Made by a program: the position numbers and the translations under genes | The notes under the pieces: generated by a model | What the model was told of the DNA's origin: nothing | What the model saw: only the letters and a program-made list of their open reading frames with translations | The model's database searches: none | Shown here: positions 12,001-21,578 of the stretch, one piece after another | Layout: every line of letters starts with the position of its first letter | Position numbering within the stretch: position 1 is the stretch's first letter | From: Dysidea avara | Lineage: Eukaryota; Porifera; Demospongiae; Dictyoceratida; Dysideidae | Direction of reading: 5' to 3' | Length of the DNA stretch: 64,000 bases | Assembly (NCBI RefSeq): GCF_963678975.1 | Contig: NC_089274.1 | Location: 48,018,075 to 48,082,074, forward strand

Positions 12001-12315
12001 TCTAGGACACTTATGACTAAATCATCGGTGATTAATGCATATCATTACTCTTTTTTTGTATATATAGTTTTCTTGTGGAATAAAGTACTAGCTTTTGTAT
12101 GTAATGTAAATTCACGTAAGGCTTTCATTCTGCTGTACTTAATCATTTTGCATGTATCTAACTTCTTGTTTGTTTTTGTTTTTTGCGTTACGTAAATATT
12201 TTTGTAGTTTGTGTTGAGTGTCATTATTATTTGTTTGGGGGTGTTCTTATAGACTCTTTAACCTTTTACTCTCCCCTGCAAATTTTCACAAATTAATAAA
12301 AATCAAAAATCAAAT
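10776..12315 (+). mobile_element. 5'-truncated non-LTR retrotransposon, CR1/jockey-like
   Basis: The LINE begins abruptly at the end of the minisatellite and ends with an A-rich tail of AAAAATCAAAAATCAAATCA type near 12,298-12,315. It lacks the endonuclease region and the start of the RT domain. Several frameshifts show that it is dead. The short tandem 3' tail fits the CR1/L2/jockey group better than the poly(A)-tailed L1 group. Confidence 0.75.
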
Positions 12316-12335
12316 CAACTTTATACAGGGTGACT

Positions 12336-13814
12336 GAATCGCTAGAGCAATTTATTTGTAGCTGCATGGTGACTGTTCTATTAAAGTATCTCGGCAGCTG
12401 AATGCTCTATTAGGTTGACTGTTCTAGAGTATCTCAATCTTGCTTTTGCTGCACACAGTTCGCTTTCGAATCATAACTAAGTGGTTTGTATTCCGATTCG
12501 TCTGTACTACTGCAAGAACTTTGTATGATGATTATTCCAGCTACATATCTATTTTCAACTCATTGCTCTAGGTGGTTTGCCTGGTAGGCGTAAACACTAA
12601 TAATTTTTTTAATTCATAAAATTCGATCGCGTAATTGTGACACATGTTGGGTTCTGTGTTATATCTCCATGATCTTTATCTCTACTTCTTTCAAACCACA
12701 AAAAGGCACTCCATGTTAATAGCAAATTTCAGCTCATTCCTCCAAGGAGTTTACCCTGTGGGCGTGACAGAAGTTCGACCTTATTTTACATGAATAATTT
12801 TACGATAAACGGACAAGCAGAAAAGGTACTGAAACATATACACATCACATAATTAGCTAGCTATTCAGGTTCCAAACTGCTAATCAGAATAATTATGTCA
12901 TGTCTCAATGAATGATCAGTCATGTCTCCGCGAATAATCAATCATGTCTCCGTGAATGTTCATCGGATTCCTACCAAATTTGGTAATAAGATCCGCTTTA
13001 ATAAGCCCTTTAAGTGTGCCAAAGTTCAGCCCGATTGGAACACACATTGGTGCTTTATGGCATGCAGATTTTGCAAGTGTGCGAAAAGTAGAAGAAAAAA
13101 ACCGAAGAAATTAAAACACTTGTGGTTTTTGAGGGCAGTGGCAAAGTGCCTTTTGATGTAACGGTTTTTCACCCAAACGCACAGAGCTACTGCAATACAT
13201 CAATACCATCTGTCTATAGACGCCACGTTAGCTTCTTTAACTCCATTGGTTTTCGCAACAACTAGGGGCATGAGAAAGAAAGCAATCACATTTTATCGCC
13301 GGCTTGCTTAGCTCCTCTCAAAACGAAGTACCTTATCTTACAGCAGCATGTTAGCATGGCTTCGCTGCACCCTATCTTTTTCTCTATTGCGATCAGTGAC
13401 CATGGGGAAGCCACTCCATATGCTGCAGATCATTAGATGCTTCCCCAGAAATGGGCCTAATGAGTGGTCCTAGGGACACTTAGTTGTCCCTTTTTCAGCG
13501 TTCTTTAAAAGTATATCTATTATTGTTGTTGTCTTTATTATGTTATTGGTCATTTATGCTAAAAATTTTAAAACAAATTAGAACAAAATTTTGGCCACTC
13601 GTATCTTGGAAATGTCTGGAACAATTTTTTTCAAATTTTGTATGTAGATTTCCCATCCTGGCCGGCACTTCTGTAGCAAATTTGGTTCCAATCGGATAAG
13701 GAATCACAAAGCTACATATGTGTGAAAATCGTGTTTTCTTTCTTCCTGTCAATATACTCATGGTGTGGCGCGCTGGATTCTTGGGCTGCACGACACACTA
13801 CCATGTGTCTTGAT
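12336..13814 (+). mobile_element. Tail part of the composite satellite element, split by a LINE fragment
   Basis: Matches the conserved tails at 43,390-44,231 and 50,925-51,763 in the same order: shared TE motif copies (12,369-12,440), GGTTTGCCTGGTAGGCGT, TTCAAACCACAAAA, TTTACCCTGTGGGCGTGAC, GCAAGTGTGCGAAAAG, TTCCTGTCAATATACTCA, and the terminal hairpin ending GTGTCTTGAT at 13,814. It lacks the palindromic head and satellite array. About 440 unrelated bases (13,129-13,570) interrupt it. Confidence 0.7.
13129..13570 (+). pseudogene. 3' fragment of the 21.6-kb-type LINE nested in the composite tail
   Basis: The translated pieces FHPNA(Q)SYCNTSIPSVYRRH, a shifted piece corresponding to LVFATT and FYRRLA, and the end MGLMS-like region correspond to the last about 110 residues of the ORF at 21,689-23,176. 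Internal deletions and stops are present. It is a 5'-truncated, decayed copy in plus orientation. Its insertion splits an otherwise continuous composite tail. Confidence 0.7.
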
Positions 13815-15005
13815 TGAGGTCTTGATCCTTGATGATCATGGCACATGGCAATTCTACATTTTCTAGCAGTGACAACTTAGATGCACAATCACCATATATA
13901 TTGAGCATCGTTTGTCATGTTGACATTTCAAAATTTGGTTCTACAATGACCATTTTCATGTTTCTATTATTTTTATATCAAGACTCACGGTAGTGAGTCG
14001 CGCGGCCAGTAAAGCAGAAACGCACGCCACAGACAATAAATGACGCGACCACTACGTGAGGATTTTACAGGAACGAACGTTGTCAAATTCAGCCTTCCTG
14101 TAACTCACCCGCCACTTACGCTATCCCTCTGAAACTCTAGAGTTGAACTCATCATGTCACTAGTAACTACCACACAAGCAGTGAAGCAAATCCATGCTGA
14201 TTGTTTCGTGATCGAGATTGCCGACATCAAAGGGGAAGTTTCATTTTTTTTTTTTTTATTGCATGCGGTTAGACGCAACCGCATGTGTATGCCTTGCGTT
14301 CCTTTGTGCATTCCAAACATTGATTGCCCTGCTATCGCTTCAGTATTCACTCAATCGCCTCAAGATTCACATCATTGATTTCACCATACATGATTACCCT
14401 ACAGTCTTAATTTCAGCACCAAACGAAGTTTCAGTCATCCTCAGTCGACCTAGAGGCCAAATACAAATCCCAGATTGTTGTTTTCCACAATACTCGCTTG
14501 GCATGTAGGGCAATGTATCTTTAAACTGTTCTAAAAGTTTCGTTCAGATTGAAACATGTTTTCGGGAATGGCTAGTTTGAAATTAGTCGCCCCCAAGTAA
14601 TTTGCTCTCTAAGAATTTTACTCGGAATTTAAAGAATGACGCAAAGCACAACTGCGGTCACTGGGTATTGATGAACTGGCGCTCTATGTAGTTAATCAGT
14701 GCATATAGCCAAAGAAGTGTGCTGCCATGGATTATAGTCCACAGATATAATCTACGGTGCTTCATACCATTGTTCGTTTTTAAATTTGAATTCAGTCGCC
14801 CCCACCGTGACGTAATTTGTCCTCTAAGGGCGCGGCTTAAAGAATGACACAGAGTACAACTGTGGTTACCAGTTGTTGACACAAGCTGCGAGTAATTAGC
14901 ACATGTAGCTAGCCAATTGTCACCATGCATTATTGCATTTTACAGCACCCCCACACAAAAATTACACATGTAATTACAACATACAGAGGACACATGAATA
15001 CCTAT
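13815..15005. other. Non-coding repeat-derived stretch
   Basis: No supported exon. An inverted element terminus (ATCAAGACTCACGGTAGTGA) lies at 13,977-14,007. A diverged direct duplication of about 90 bases (CAGTCGCCCCCA, AAAGAATGAC, ACAACTG) lies at about 14,570-14,670 and 14,785-14,880. Confidence 0.4.
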
Positions 15006-15499
15006 TTAGTGTCGTTTGATAGTGATGCAATGGAGACTATGTATTGTTGCATTTAAATACTATACTATTATATTGCAACTCTAGCACGTATTTATAACAG
15101 GAATGTTTGTTAACTGTTTAGACATACTGGAGCAACACACACTCATCTGGATTCTACAAATGGAGTCATATCAATATTACCAAACACTTTTCACAACAAT
15201 AATGTAAGAATTGTACAATAATGACTGTAATATAACTACTATGAAAATGTTTTCCAGTGGCCCGCCATGGTAGCAAGTCTCATATGACGGCATGTATATT
15301 CATCCAAACACAATGGGAGTAACAAGTAAGTATGATGACAAGTTGATATGACTCCATTTGTAGAATCCAGATGAGTGGGTGTTGCTCCAGTATGTCTAAA
15401 CAGTTAACAAACATTCCTGTTATAAATACGTGCTAGAGTTGCAATATAATAGTATAGTATTTAAATAGTCTCCATTGCATCACTATCAAACGACACTAA
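15006..15499. repeat. Foldback element, about 160-bp arms
   Basis: 15,006-15,174 is the reverse complement of 15,343-15,499 (for example TTAGTGTCGTTTGATAGTG at the outer end and GGAGTCATATCAA at the inner end). The spacer is about 168 bases. The left arm has a short extra insertion (GTATTGTTGC) that also occurs just outside the right arm. No coding sequence. Confidence 0.85.
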
Positions 15500-16007
15500 G
15501 TGGAGGATATTGTTGCATCTCTAGTATGTACACTCTATCAGTACAACCTGTCTTAATGGCCACCAGTATAGAAAGACAACCTCTCTTGAAAAGCCAATTC
15601 CAATTGAGAATTTATACACTGTTACCTGTTTATTGAGTGAAGGTGGCAATAAACAAGTTCCACCGTAATTTATACACGAGATGTGATCCTGTATATTCCG
15701 TCAGTGGATGAGATCCACTTGGCCAGGACAAAATGTGACTCAAATGTCCTGGATGATCCATACTCAACCAACTTATGACCCAGTGGCACAATGGAACTGA
15801 GTATAGAGAATACAATTATATTTATTTCTAAGATGTGTGGATGTGTGGACACATTACAACACATTACATGTACATACAAGACATGCTACGTACTGTTTTA
15901 GCAATTCAAGTCACCAAATTATGTACGGACCAGTCAACAATGCTTCATAGTGCCCATCAGTAAACCTGAAGAAAAGTTACGAAAAATAAAAATTCACATC
16001 ATAAGTA
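15500..16007. other. Non-coding stretch
   Basis: No supported exon. Phrases such as CCTGTCTTAATGGCCACCAG near 15,549 resemble internal parts of the two elements that follow. Confidence 0.35.
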
Positions 16008-16184
16008 CAATGAAGCCTCATTAATATGGCCAGCTGTAGAACCAAAAAATTTGGCCTGAATAACAAGGTGGCCTTATTAATGGGGTCATAAAGTACTGCT
16101 TAGCTATATTTGGGATCTACTAGAGGTGGCCAATATAATGAGGTGGTCTTATTAAAGAGGTGGCCACTAAGTGAGGTTTCACTG
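16008..16184. mobile_element. MITE with TA target, pogo/Tc1-like ends
   Basis: Starts CAATGAAGCCTCATTAA after TA and ends with the complement of CAGTGAAACCTCACTTA before TA. It is 177 bases, non-coding, with inverted ends and a TA duplication typical of Tc1/mariner/pogo derivatives. Confidence 0.6.
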
Positions 16185-16236
16185 TACATACAGTTCACAA
16201 TTACAATGGTGAACAATATTAATGGTTAACAATATA

Positions 16237-17053
16237 CACTGAAACCTGCAGGTCACTTCTTGTGGAAGATTGCTCTCTACACTAAATGACACATTCAGAG
16301 ATTGTATTTAGATGGATGATGCAGTAACACATTGTGACTTCAATACTCGTGATGTGTCAATGCTAGGCAGCAACCATATACACGGCACTGCCAATGCACA
16401 ACATCACACTTGCTCGCACACACAATTTTGCTCAAGATTTTTCAAATTGATAATTAAGAGGTGTGGAAACTAACTGTTCGCTCGAAAGACTGTGTCGCAG
16501 CTGTTTTCCTTCTGTACAAGTGGCCACCAAGACAGGTCCACTGTGGATGAAAGCCAGGCATTAGATATTTGGTATTTCATGTGTTGAAGGCATTCCGGGG
16601 CTTCTGGTAGTCTCAAATCTCACCACAGTTTACCTCAGGCAGTGTTGTGGTCACCACTAAACCACCGGAATGCTGTGCTATGTTCATCTTATGCTTGGCT
16701 ACTGTATTGTAGAACTGAAATGGATACTCTGAAAAATATATCCTATGGATAATGACTTCATCACTTTCTTCATCAGGAGCTTATAAGGACCAATAGTGAA
16801 ACTTTTACACTTTGGGCTGACAGCCAACTGCCTAAGTCTTAAGCAGTGCCTTTGGTGCTCTAACAGATTGGCTGCCCCCTTGCTGCCAGCACTCACTGTC
16901 TCATACGCTGTCACACACTAAATCCATCTCTATAGCCAGTTAGAACAGCACGCTTCTTACCTTTTTTAAGGCTGCAAAATGCAGCCACCTCTTTAAAAAG
17001 CTAGGTCAGAATTTTTTTGTCCCTACGGCCTGAATAATGACCAGTTTTCACTG
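16237..17053. mobile_element. Possible longer non-autonomous pogo-like element
   Basis: TA then CACTGAAACCTGCAGGTCA at the left. The right end reads as CAGTGAAAACTGGTCATTA on the complement, followed by TA. The end similarity is weaker than in the neighbouring MITE. No transposase frame is visible. Confidence 0.4.
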
Positions 17054-17535
17054 TACTATTAGTGATTAGTGATCATGGAGGATTATTTATTAAGATACTA
17101 AGATATACAAATGCTACAACCTCTAAATATAGCAGTAAATTTTTTACCCTGGTTCAATGTCTCGTAATAATTGTGAGAGACTCTACTGTGACAAATACAT
17201 GTTTATCATGATATGTGCTAATCACCTTTTTACAATTAAGTTTTACAACACAAATACATGTATAGTTAAACTCACCAATTGTGACTAAATCCCTTCAACA
17301 CGAAAAGACAAGTAATGAAACAACCTTGGAGACAACAGCTTCACAAGCCTATTCTTGTGCGCTTATTTAGTAGTAATATAAATTTTAAAGGCATTTATTT
17401 ACAACAGGACATAATTACGCGCCCTTCAATTGTCTCTGTACATACTTGCCTTTTCTTTACTATTCTCATTTCATTTCACAAGATCTCTTGGCAGGGGCGT
17501 AGCTTCTTCACTTGAATTAGTCAATGCTTGAAGTA
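17054..17535. other. Non-coding stretch
   Basis: No supported exon or repeat recognised. Confidence 0.35.
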
Positions 17536-17717
17536 GATCGAGATACTCTAATAGAACAGTCACATTTCTACAAGTGCCATATTTTTATATTGTAAAGTCT
17601 GTAAGTAGCTAGTAATTTAAACCAATCTGATGCTAAGCAGAAGTTGTAACTATGCTAAATATTGATTGCTGCGTTACAGCTGTTTTGTGACTGCTCTAAT
17701 AGAGTATCTTGATCGTT
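17536..17717. repeat. Inverted pair of the shared TE motif
   Basis: A reverse copy (GATCGAGATACTCTAATAGA at 17,536) and a forward copy (CTCTAATAGAGTATCTTGAT at about 17,696) face each other about 150 bases apart. The motif thus forms both ends of a small block with no other recognisable terminus. Confidence 0.6.
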
Positions 17718-17805
17718 TTAATGCAGTACAAGATGAAAGGCAAAGTGTTATTAAGGGTTTACTAGTCAAAATGGGTGGTAGTTGACTGCAGTTGCATGCC
17801 ACTAA

Positions 17806-18009
17806 CAGGGCCGTCCAGAGAAATTAGAGAGCCCAGGGAAAAGCGTTAAAGAGGGGCCCAGGGGCAAGGAAGAGTCTAGATCCTGACTGCTCTATTAGAG
17901 TATATCAATCTTTCTTTAAACAGGTATTCAAGGGGCCCCTTTCGGGCTGGGGCAGGGGGGAAATACCCCAGTTACCCCCCCCCCCCCCCCCCCCATGTGG
18001 GTGGCCCTG
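17806..18009. mobile_element. hAT-type MITE with 8-bp target duplication
   Basis: The ends are CAGGGCCGTCC and GGGTGGCCCTG (inverted). The flanking 8 bases GCCACTAA are identical at 17,798-17,805 and 18,010-18,017. It is 204 bases, non-coding, and contains a long C tract and a copy of the shared TE motif (17,884-17,911). Terminal CAGGG and an 8-bp duplication are hAT hallmarks. Confidence 0.85.
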
Positions 18010-18130
18010 GCCACTAAAATTACAGTTATATTTTAATATTCTGTCACTGTAATCTGGGGTTTATGTCAAAACCATGGAAACTCACCTACTGTTATCAACA
18101 GTGCATTGCTTATTCTAACAAAAAGTATTG

Positions 18131-18763
18131 AAATCCCATCCAAAAACAGCTTATAGCTGTAAAAAAAGTGCGCGTCCAAGTAAAGCAGAGTTAACTGCGA
18201 CAAAAAGTAATGATATCATAATGCGGCCATGTGCGAGGTGTGCAAGTTGTAAAATTAATATTAGCTAATCAGATAATACAATGTTATTGTTAAAGTGTTA
18301 ATGAGAACTATGTGATGCTGCTACTTTTAAGTGTGTGAGCATCTTCATAAATGCCACACATTTAATTCTCAATAAAGCCAATGTGTATAGATTCTCTGAT
18401 AGCAATAAATAGTTTGAGTTTGGCCACCTTTCCTTTGTTCATAGCATTGCCGTATACAGTAAAGACGGCCAAACTCAAACTATTTATTGCTATCAGAGAA
18501 TCTATACACATTGCTTTATTGAGAATTAAATTTGTGTGGCATTTATGAAGATGCTCACACACTTAAAAGTAGCAGCATCACATAGTTCTCATTAACACTT
18601 TAACAATCACATTGTATTATCTGATTAGCTAATATTAATTTTACAACTTGCACACCTCGCACATGGCCGCATTATGATATCATTACTTCTTGTCGCAGTT
18701 AACTCTGCTTTACTTGGACGCGCACTTTTTTTACAGCTATAAGCTGTTTTTGGATGGGATATA
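18131..18763. repeat. Long foldback element, about 290-bp arms
   Basis: 18,131-18,424 and 18,467-18,763 are near-perfect reverse complements around a loop of about 42 bases. The outer ends (TCCAAAAACAGCTTATAGCT, then GTAAAAAAAGTGCGCG) closely resemble the outer ends of the palindromic heads at 39,043 and 48,286, so they belong to one superfamily. It is non-coding, and the low arm divergence suggests a recent or homogenised copy. Confidence 0.9.
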
Positions 18764-18769
18764 TTTTAC

Positions 18770-19012
18770 AGTAACAAGCCTCACCATATTTATACATATA
18801 AAAATGACAGTTACACACAAAATGCTGAATGTCTTTTAGCACAGTGCGCCAGCCTGGAGCTTCTCCTTGCAAAATCATGTCAGCTGGTAGGCTATTCCAG
18901 ATATCCGCAGCTGTAGCCAGCCAACTACGTTTGAATTTATCTAGCGTTCTAAAATTACGGGGGTTGATAAAGTATAAATGTTCAGCTGGGCTGCAGGAGT
19001 AATTATTATTAA
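18770..19012 (-). pseudogene. C-terminal remnant of a LINE reverse transcriptase
   Basis: A minus frame stays open for about 75 codons and reads FINPRNFRTLDKFKRSWLAT followed by AADIWNSLPADMIL. This resembles the conserved C terminus of jockey/CR1-type ORF2 proteins (the arginine-rich, then W-N-S-L-P motif). There is no start, and the element is truncated by the neighbouring foldback. Confidence 0.5.
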
Positions 19013-19415
19013 CACTTTACAGTGACTAGCACTGAAGGTCTGACAGCAACATGTGCTGCAGCCTTAGGATTACCTAACCTAATTTCAAGGACTTAGCAAT
19101 GAGATCTGAATGTTATCTGACTGTCCCTACACACTAGTGGACATACTATCCCAGATAGTTGGGGAGTTAATCAACTAACTATGTATATAACACAATTAAC
19201 TAAAAGTATATTTTACTTACTTTGCACTCCTAAGGAAGCGTAACTCAAATAAGCCACTTAAAACTACAAAGTACAGGACATTTTGGAAGTAACCACATAC
19301 CTGCTTAATAAGGTCACCAGTTTCACCATGGTGGAATCATAATAGAGGCAATTTCATTAATATTGGCAGACTATTATATAGGTATACTAGCATAGGTACC
19401 TGCCCTACGTGCAGG
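19013..19415. other. Non-coding stretch
   Basis: No supported exon. Confidence 0.35.
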
Positions 19416-20260
19416 ACCATTTCACATTTTCACATTAGCAAGCCTAATAATGTGAACATGGGGCTAACTAAACAGCAGAATTACATGTAAGTTAGCTAAA
19501 CCAATAATTATCAAGACATGTGCAAATTATGTGGCGCTATCCTACTGTAATAACATAGATAGTCAATAGTATTTAAAGCACTTGTAGCTATACTGCAAGC
19601 AACTGAAGGATTGAGCAAAATTAACTTAATACACAGGTACACATGTACACTTCCTCGCTATAATTTAGGCATTAACATCACAAAGAATTGGAGTTACAAA
19701 GAGAAGGCACTTACTGTGTGTGGGATAAACAAATAGACAAACCAATTGGCCTGCCCATGCCTGTATATTCATGGTACCTGCCCTATGTGCACATTTTCAC
19801 ATTAACTACAGTAACATGAATCAATGCTTTAGGAATGAAGCATGCCCTAAATTGAGTGGCATGCATGGTGATATCATCATGAACTTATTTCGCTATTATT
19901 CAAGCCTAATAGTTAAGGTGATGTGAACATGGAGTTAACTAAACAGCAGAATTGCATGTAAGCTACCAATAATTATCACAACATGTGCAAATTATGTGGT
20001 GCTATCCTATCGTGCAGGCACTGTAATAACATGGTCAACAGTATTTAAAGCACTTGTAGCTATACTGCAAGCAACTGAAAGTTTGAGTAAAATTAACATA
20101 ATACACAGGTACACACTACATCACATCACAAAGAATTGGAGTTACAAAGAGAAGGTACTTACTAGAACACACAGGAGAAACACACAGACAAATGTACATG
20201 CACCCAATTGGCTTGCCCATGCCTGCCCTATACCTATCAAATGTGCTACTGTATACTTTT
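19416..20260. repeat. Diverged tandem duplication of a dispersed repeat
   Basis: About 19,440-19,740 and 19,925-20,190 share long blocks in the same order (AACTAAACAGCAGAATT, ATGTGCAAATTATGTGG, AGCACTTGTAGCTATACTGC, CACAAAGAATTGGAGTTACA). A third, more diverged copy is at about 59,760-60,300. The repeat family is not identified and no coding potential is consistent between copies. Confidence 0.65.
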
Positions 20261-20354
20261 CCAACAGTCTGTATGCTGTGAGCAAGCTATGAACTTACTA
20301 TAAGCAAAAAAAGTTAAGTTAGAAGAAGTAGTTATACACCAAAAGGTAGACAAA

Positions 20355-21145
20355 ATGAAAAAAAAGTTATGTCACAGGCGGGATTCAAACCCACACCCTA
20401 CAAAGCAGCCACCGCAACAACTTCAGGGAGGGTAGTTGGAAAAGGCGGATACAGTTGGACGCGGACATGGATACGGACATTTTCAAAAAGCATTTTTACA
20501 TTTATATAAGAGTTATTTTTCATACCTAACGCTGTTTTTACAGCAGTCTTCGCTTCTGGATCCAGGCGTCGATCTTGTCATAGCGCTTATCCATTTATAA
20601 GCGCACATGCGAAGGACTAACCAGCACTCCACAGCATGCCAAAGACCATATAGTGTTGTACACATACTCTAAAGTCTAATACAGAGTTATATAGTTGTAG
20701 AGATTAGCTTGTATGCCCCATGCAACTTAGCTTAGCAGGGCAAATCCACAATCTTACACCTTTTAGTATAAGGAGTAGGCGCTTATACCAAGTGTGGAGG
20801 GTTTCAAGGACCTGGTCTACGAGATTAGGTTAAGACATGCTAGATTAATCTCTGTGACTCTGAATTAGATTTCTAGAACACATGTACAACACCATATGGT
20901 CTTTAGAGTGCTAGTGTATCCTTCGCAGATGCGCTTATATACGGATAAGCACTATGACAAGATCGACTCCTGGGTCTGGAAGCGAATACTGCTGTAAAAA
21001 CAGTGTTAGGTATGAAAAATTACTGTTATATAAATGTAAAAATGCCTTTAGAAAATGTCCGTGTCCGCATCAGTGTCCGCATCCGACCGTATCCGCCCTT
21101 TCCAACTACCCTTCAGGGAGGTGCTTTACCAGCTGAGCTGTTTAT
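20355..21145 (-). repeat. tRNA-like Pol III element split by an insertion
   Basis: On the minus strand, AGCTCAGCTGGTAAAGC (box A, complement of 21,123-21,139) is followed, after removal of 20,431-21,120, by GGTTTGAATCC (box B, complement of 20,381-20,391) and a T run at 20,358-20,365 that could end Pol III transcription. This is the layout of a tRNA gene or tRNA-derived SINE. The anticodon stem is not convincing, so a SINE head is favoured. Confidence 0.6.
20431..21110. mobile_element. Long-TIR transposon inside the tRNA-like element
   Basis: The ends GGTAGTTGGAAAAGGCGGAT and the complement of the right end (GGTAGTTGGAAAGGGCGGAT) match, and similarity continues for about 180 bases on each side (20,431-20,615 against 20,930-21,110). 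CTTCAGGGAG is present once on each side (20,421-20,430 and 21,111-21,120), a perfect 10-bp target duplication. Long TIRs with a 9-10 bp duplication suggest a Mutator-like non-autonomous element. There is no coding sequence. Confidence 0.8.
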
Positions 21146-21500
21146 CGTGTGGTTAGCAATGGAATGCAGCTGAAGTTTTCTCTACATCATGTTTCTCTAC
21201 ATCATGGCCTTCAACATGCTGTCATACGTACAGGACTGTTGATCTCAAACATTGTGTTGAAGGGTATATATGCACCCTACTACAGTTGTATGATATCTAT
21301 GTATACTGCAACTCAGCGGCGGAGGAAATAGTTGATATGAGGGGGGGGGCTGGGCTGACCCAGACTTATTTCTATAGTTTGGTAAGGTGAAGCCAAAAAA
21401 AAAAAAAAAAAAAGGTCACAACCAACTGACAAGAGCTTTCCACCTCACCAGCTACCATTTATAGACTACATAAAAATCCTTTCATAACTCGCTACACACT

Positions 21501-21545
21501 GACTACTTTATTAGAGTGACTGCTCTATTAGAGTATCTCGATCTT
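21501..21545 (+). repeat. Shared TE motif, representative double copy
   Basis: Core CTCTATTAGAGTATCTCGAT, often preceded by GTGACTG and a degenerate half copy (CTTTATTAGAGTGACTG). CTCTATTAGAG is itself a palindrome. Other copies: 8276-8303 (reverse), 12,369-12,394, 12,404-12,440, 17,536-17,563 (reverse), 17,689-17,717, 17,884-17,911, 25,935-25,984, 43,403-43,443, 44,701-44,723 (reverse), 47,756-47,806 (both), 47,884-47,930 (reverse), 50,929-50,973, 63,424-63,469 and 63,948-64,000. Confidence 0.85.
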
Positions 21546-21578
21546 TATCACGGTTTTCAGCCCCACTCCAAGAAAGAT

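Noticed and set aside
13543-13791. Reading frames in the composite tails (also 43,875-44,213 and 51,102-51,799)
   Set aside because: The Lys/Arg-rich frames come from A-rich stretches in the repeated non-coding tail and are not conserved in frame between copies.
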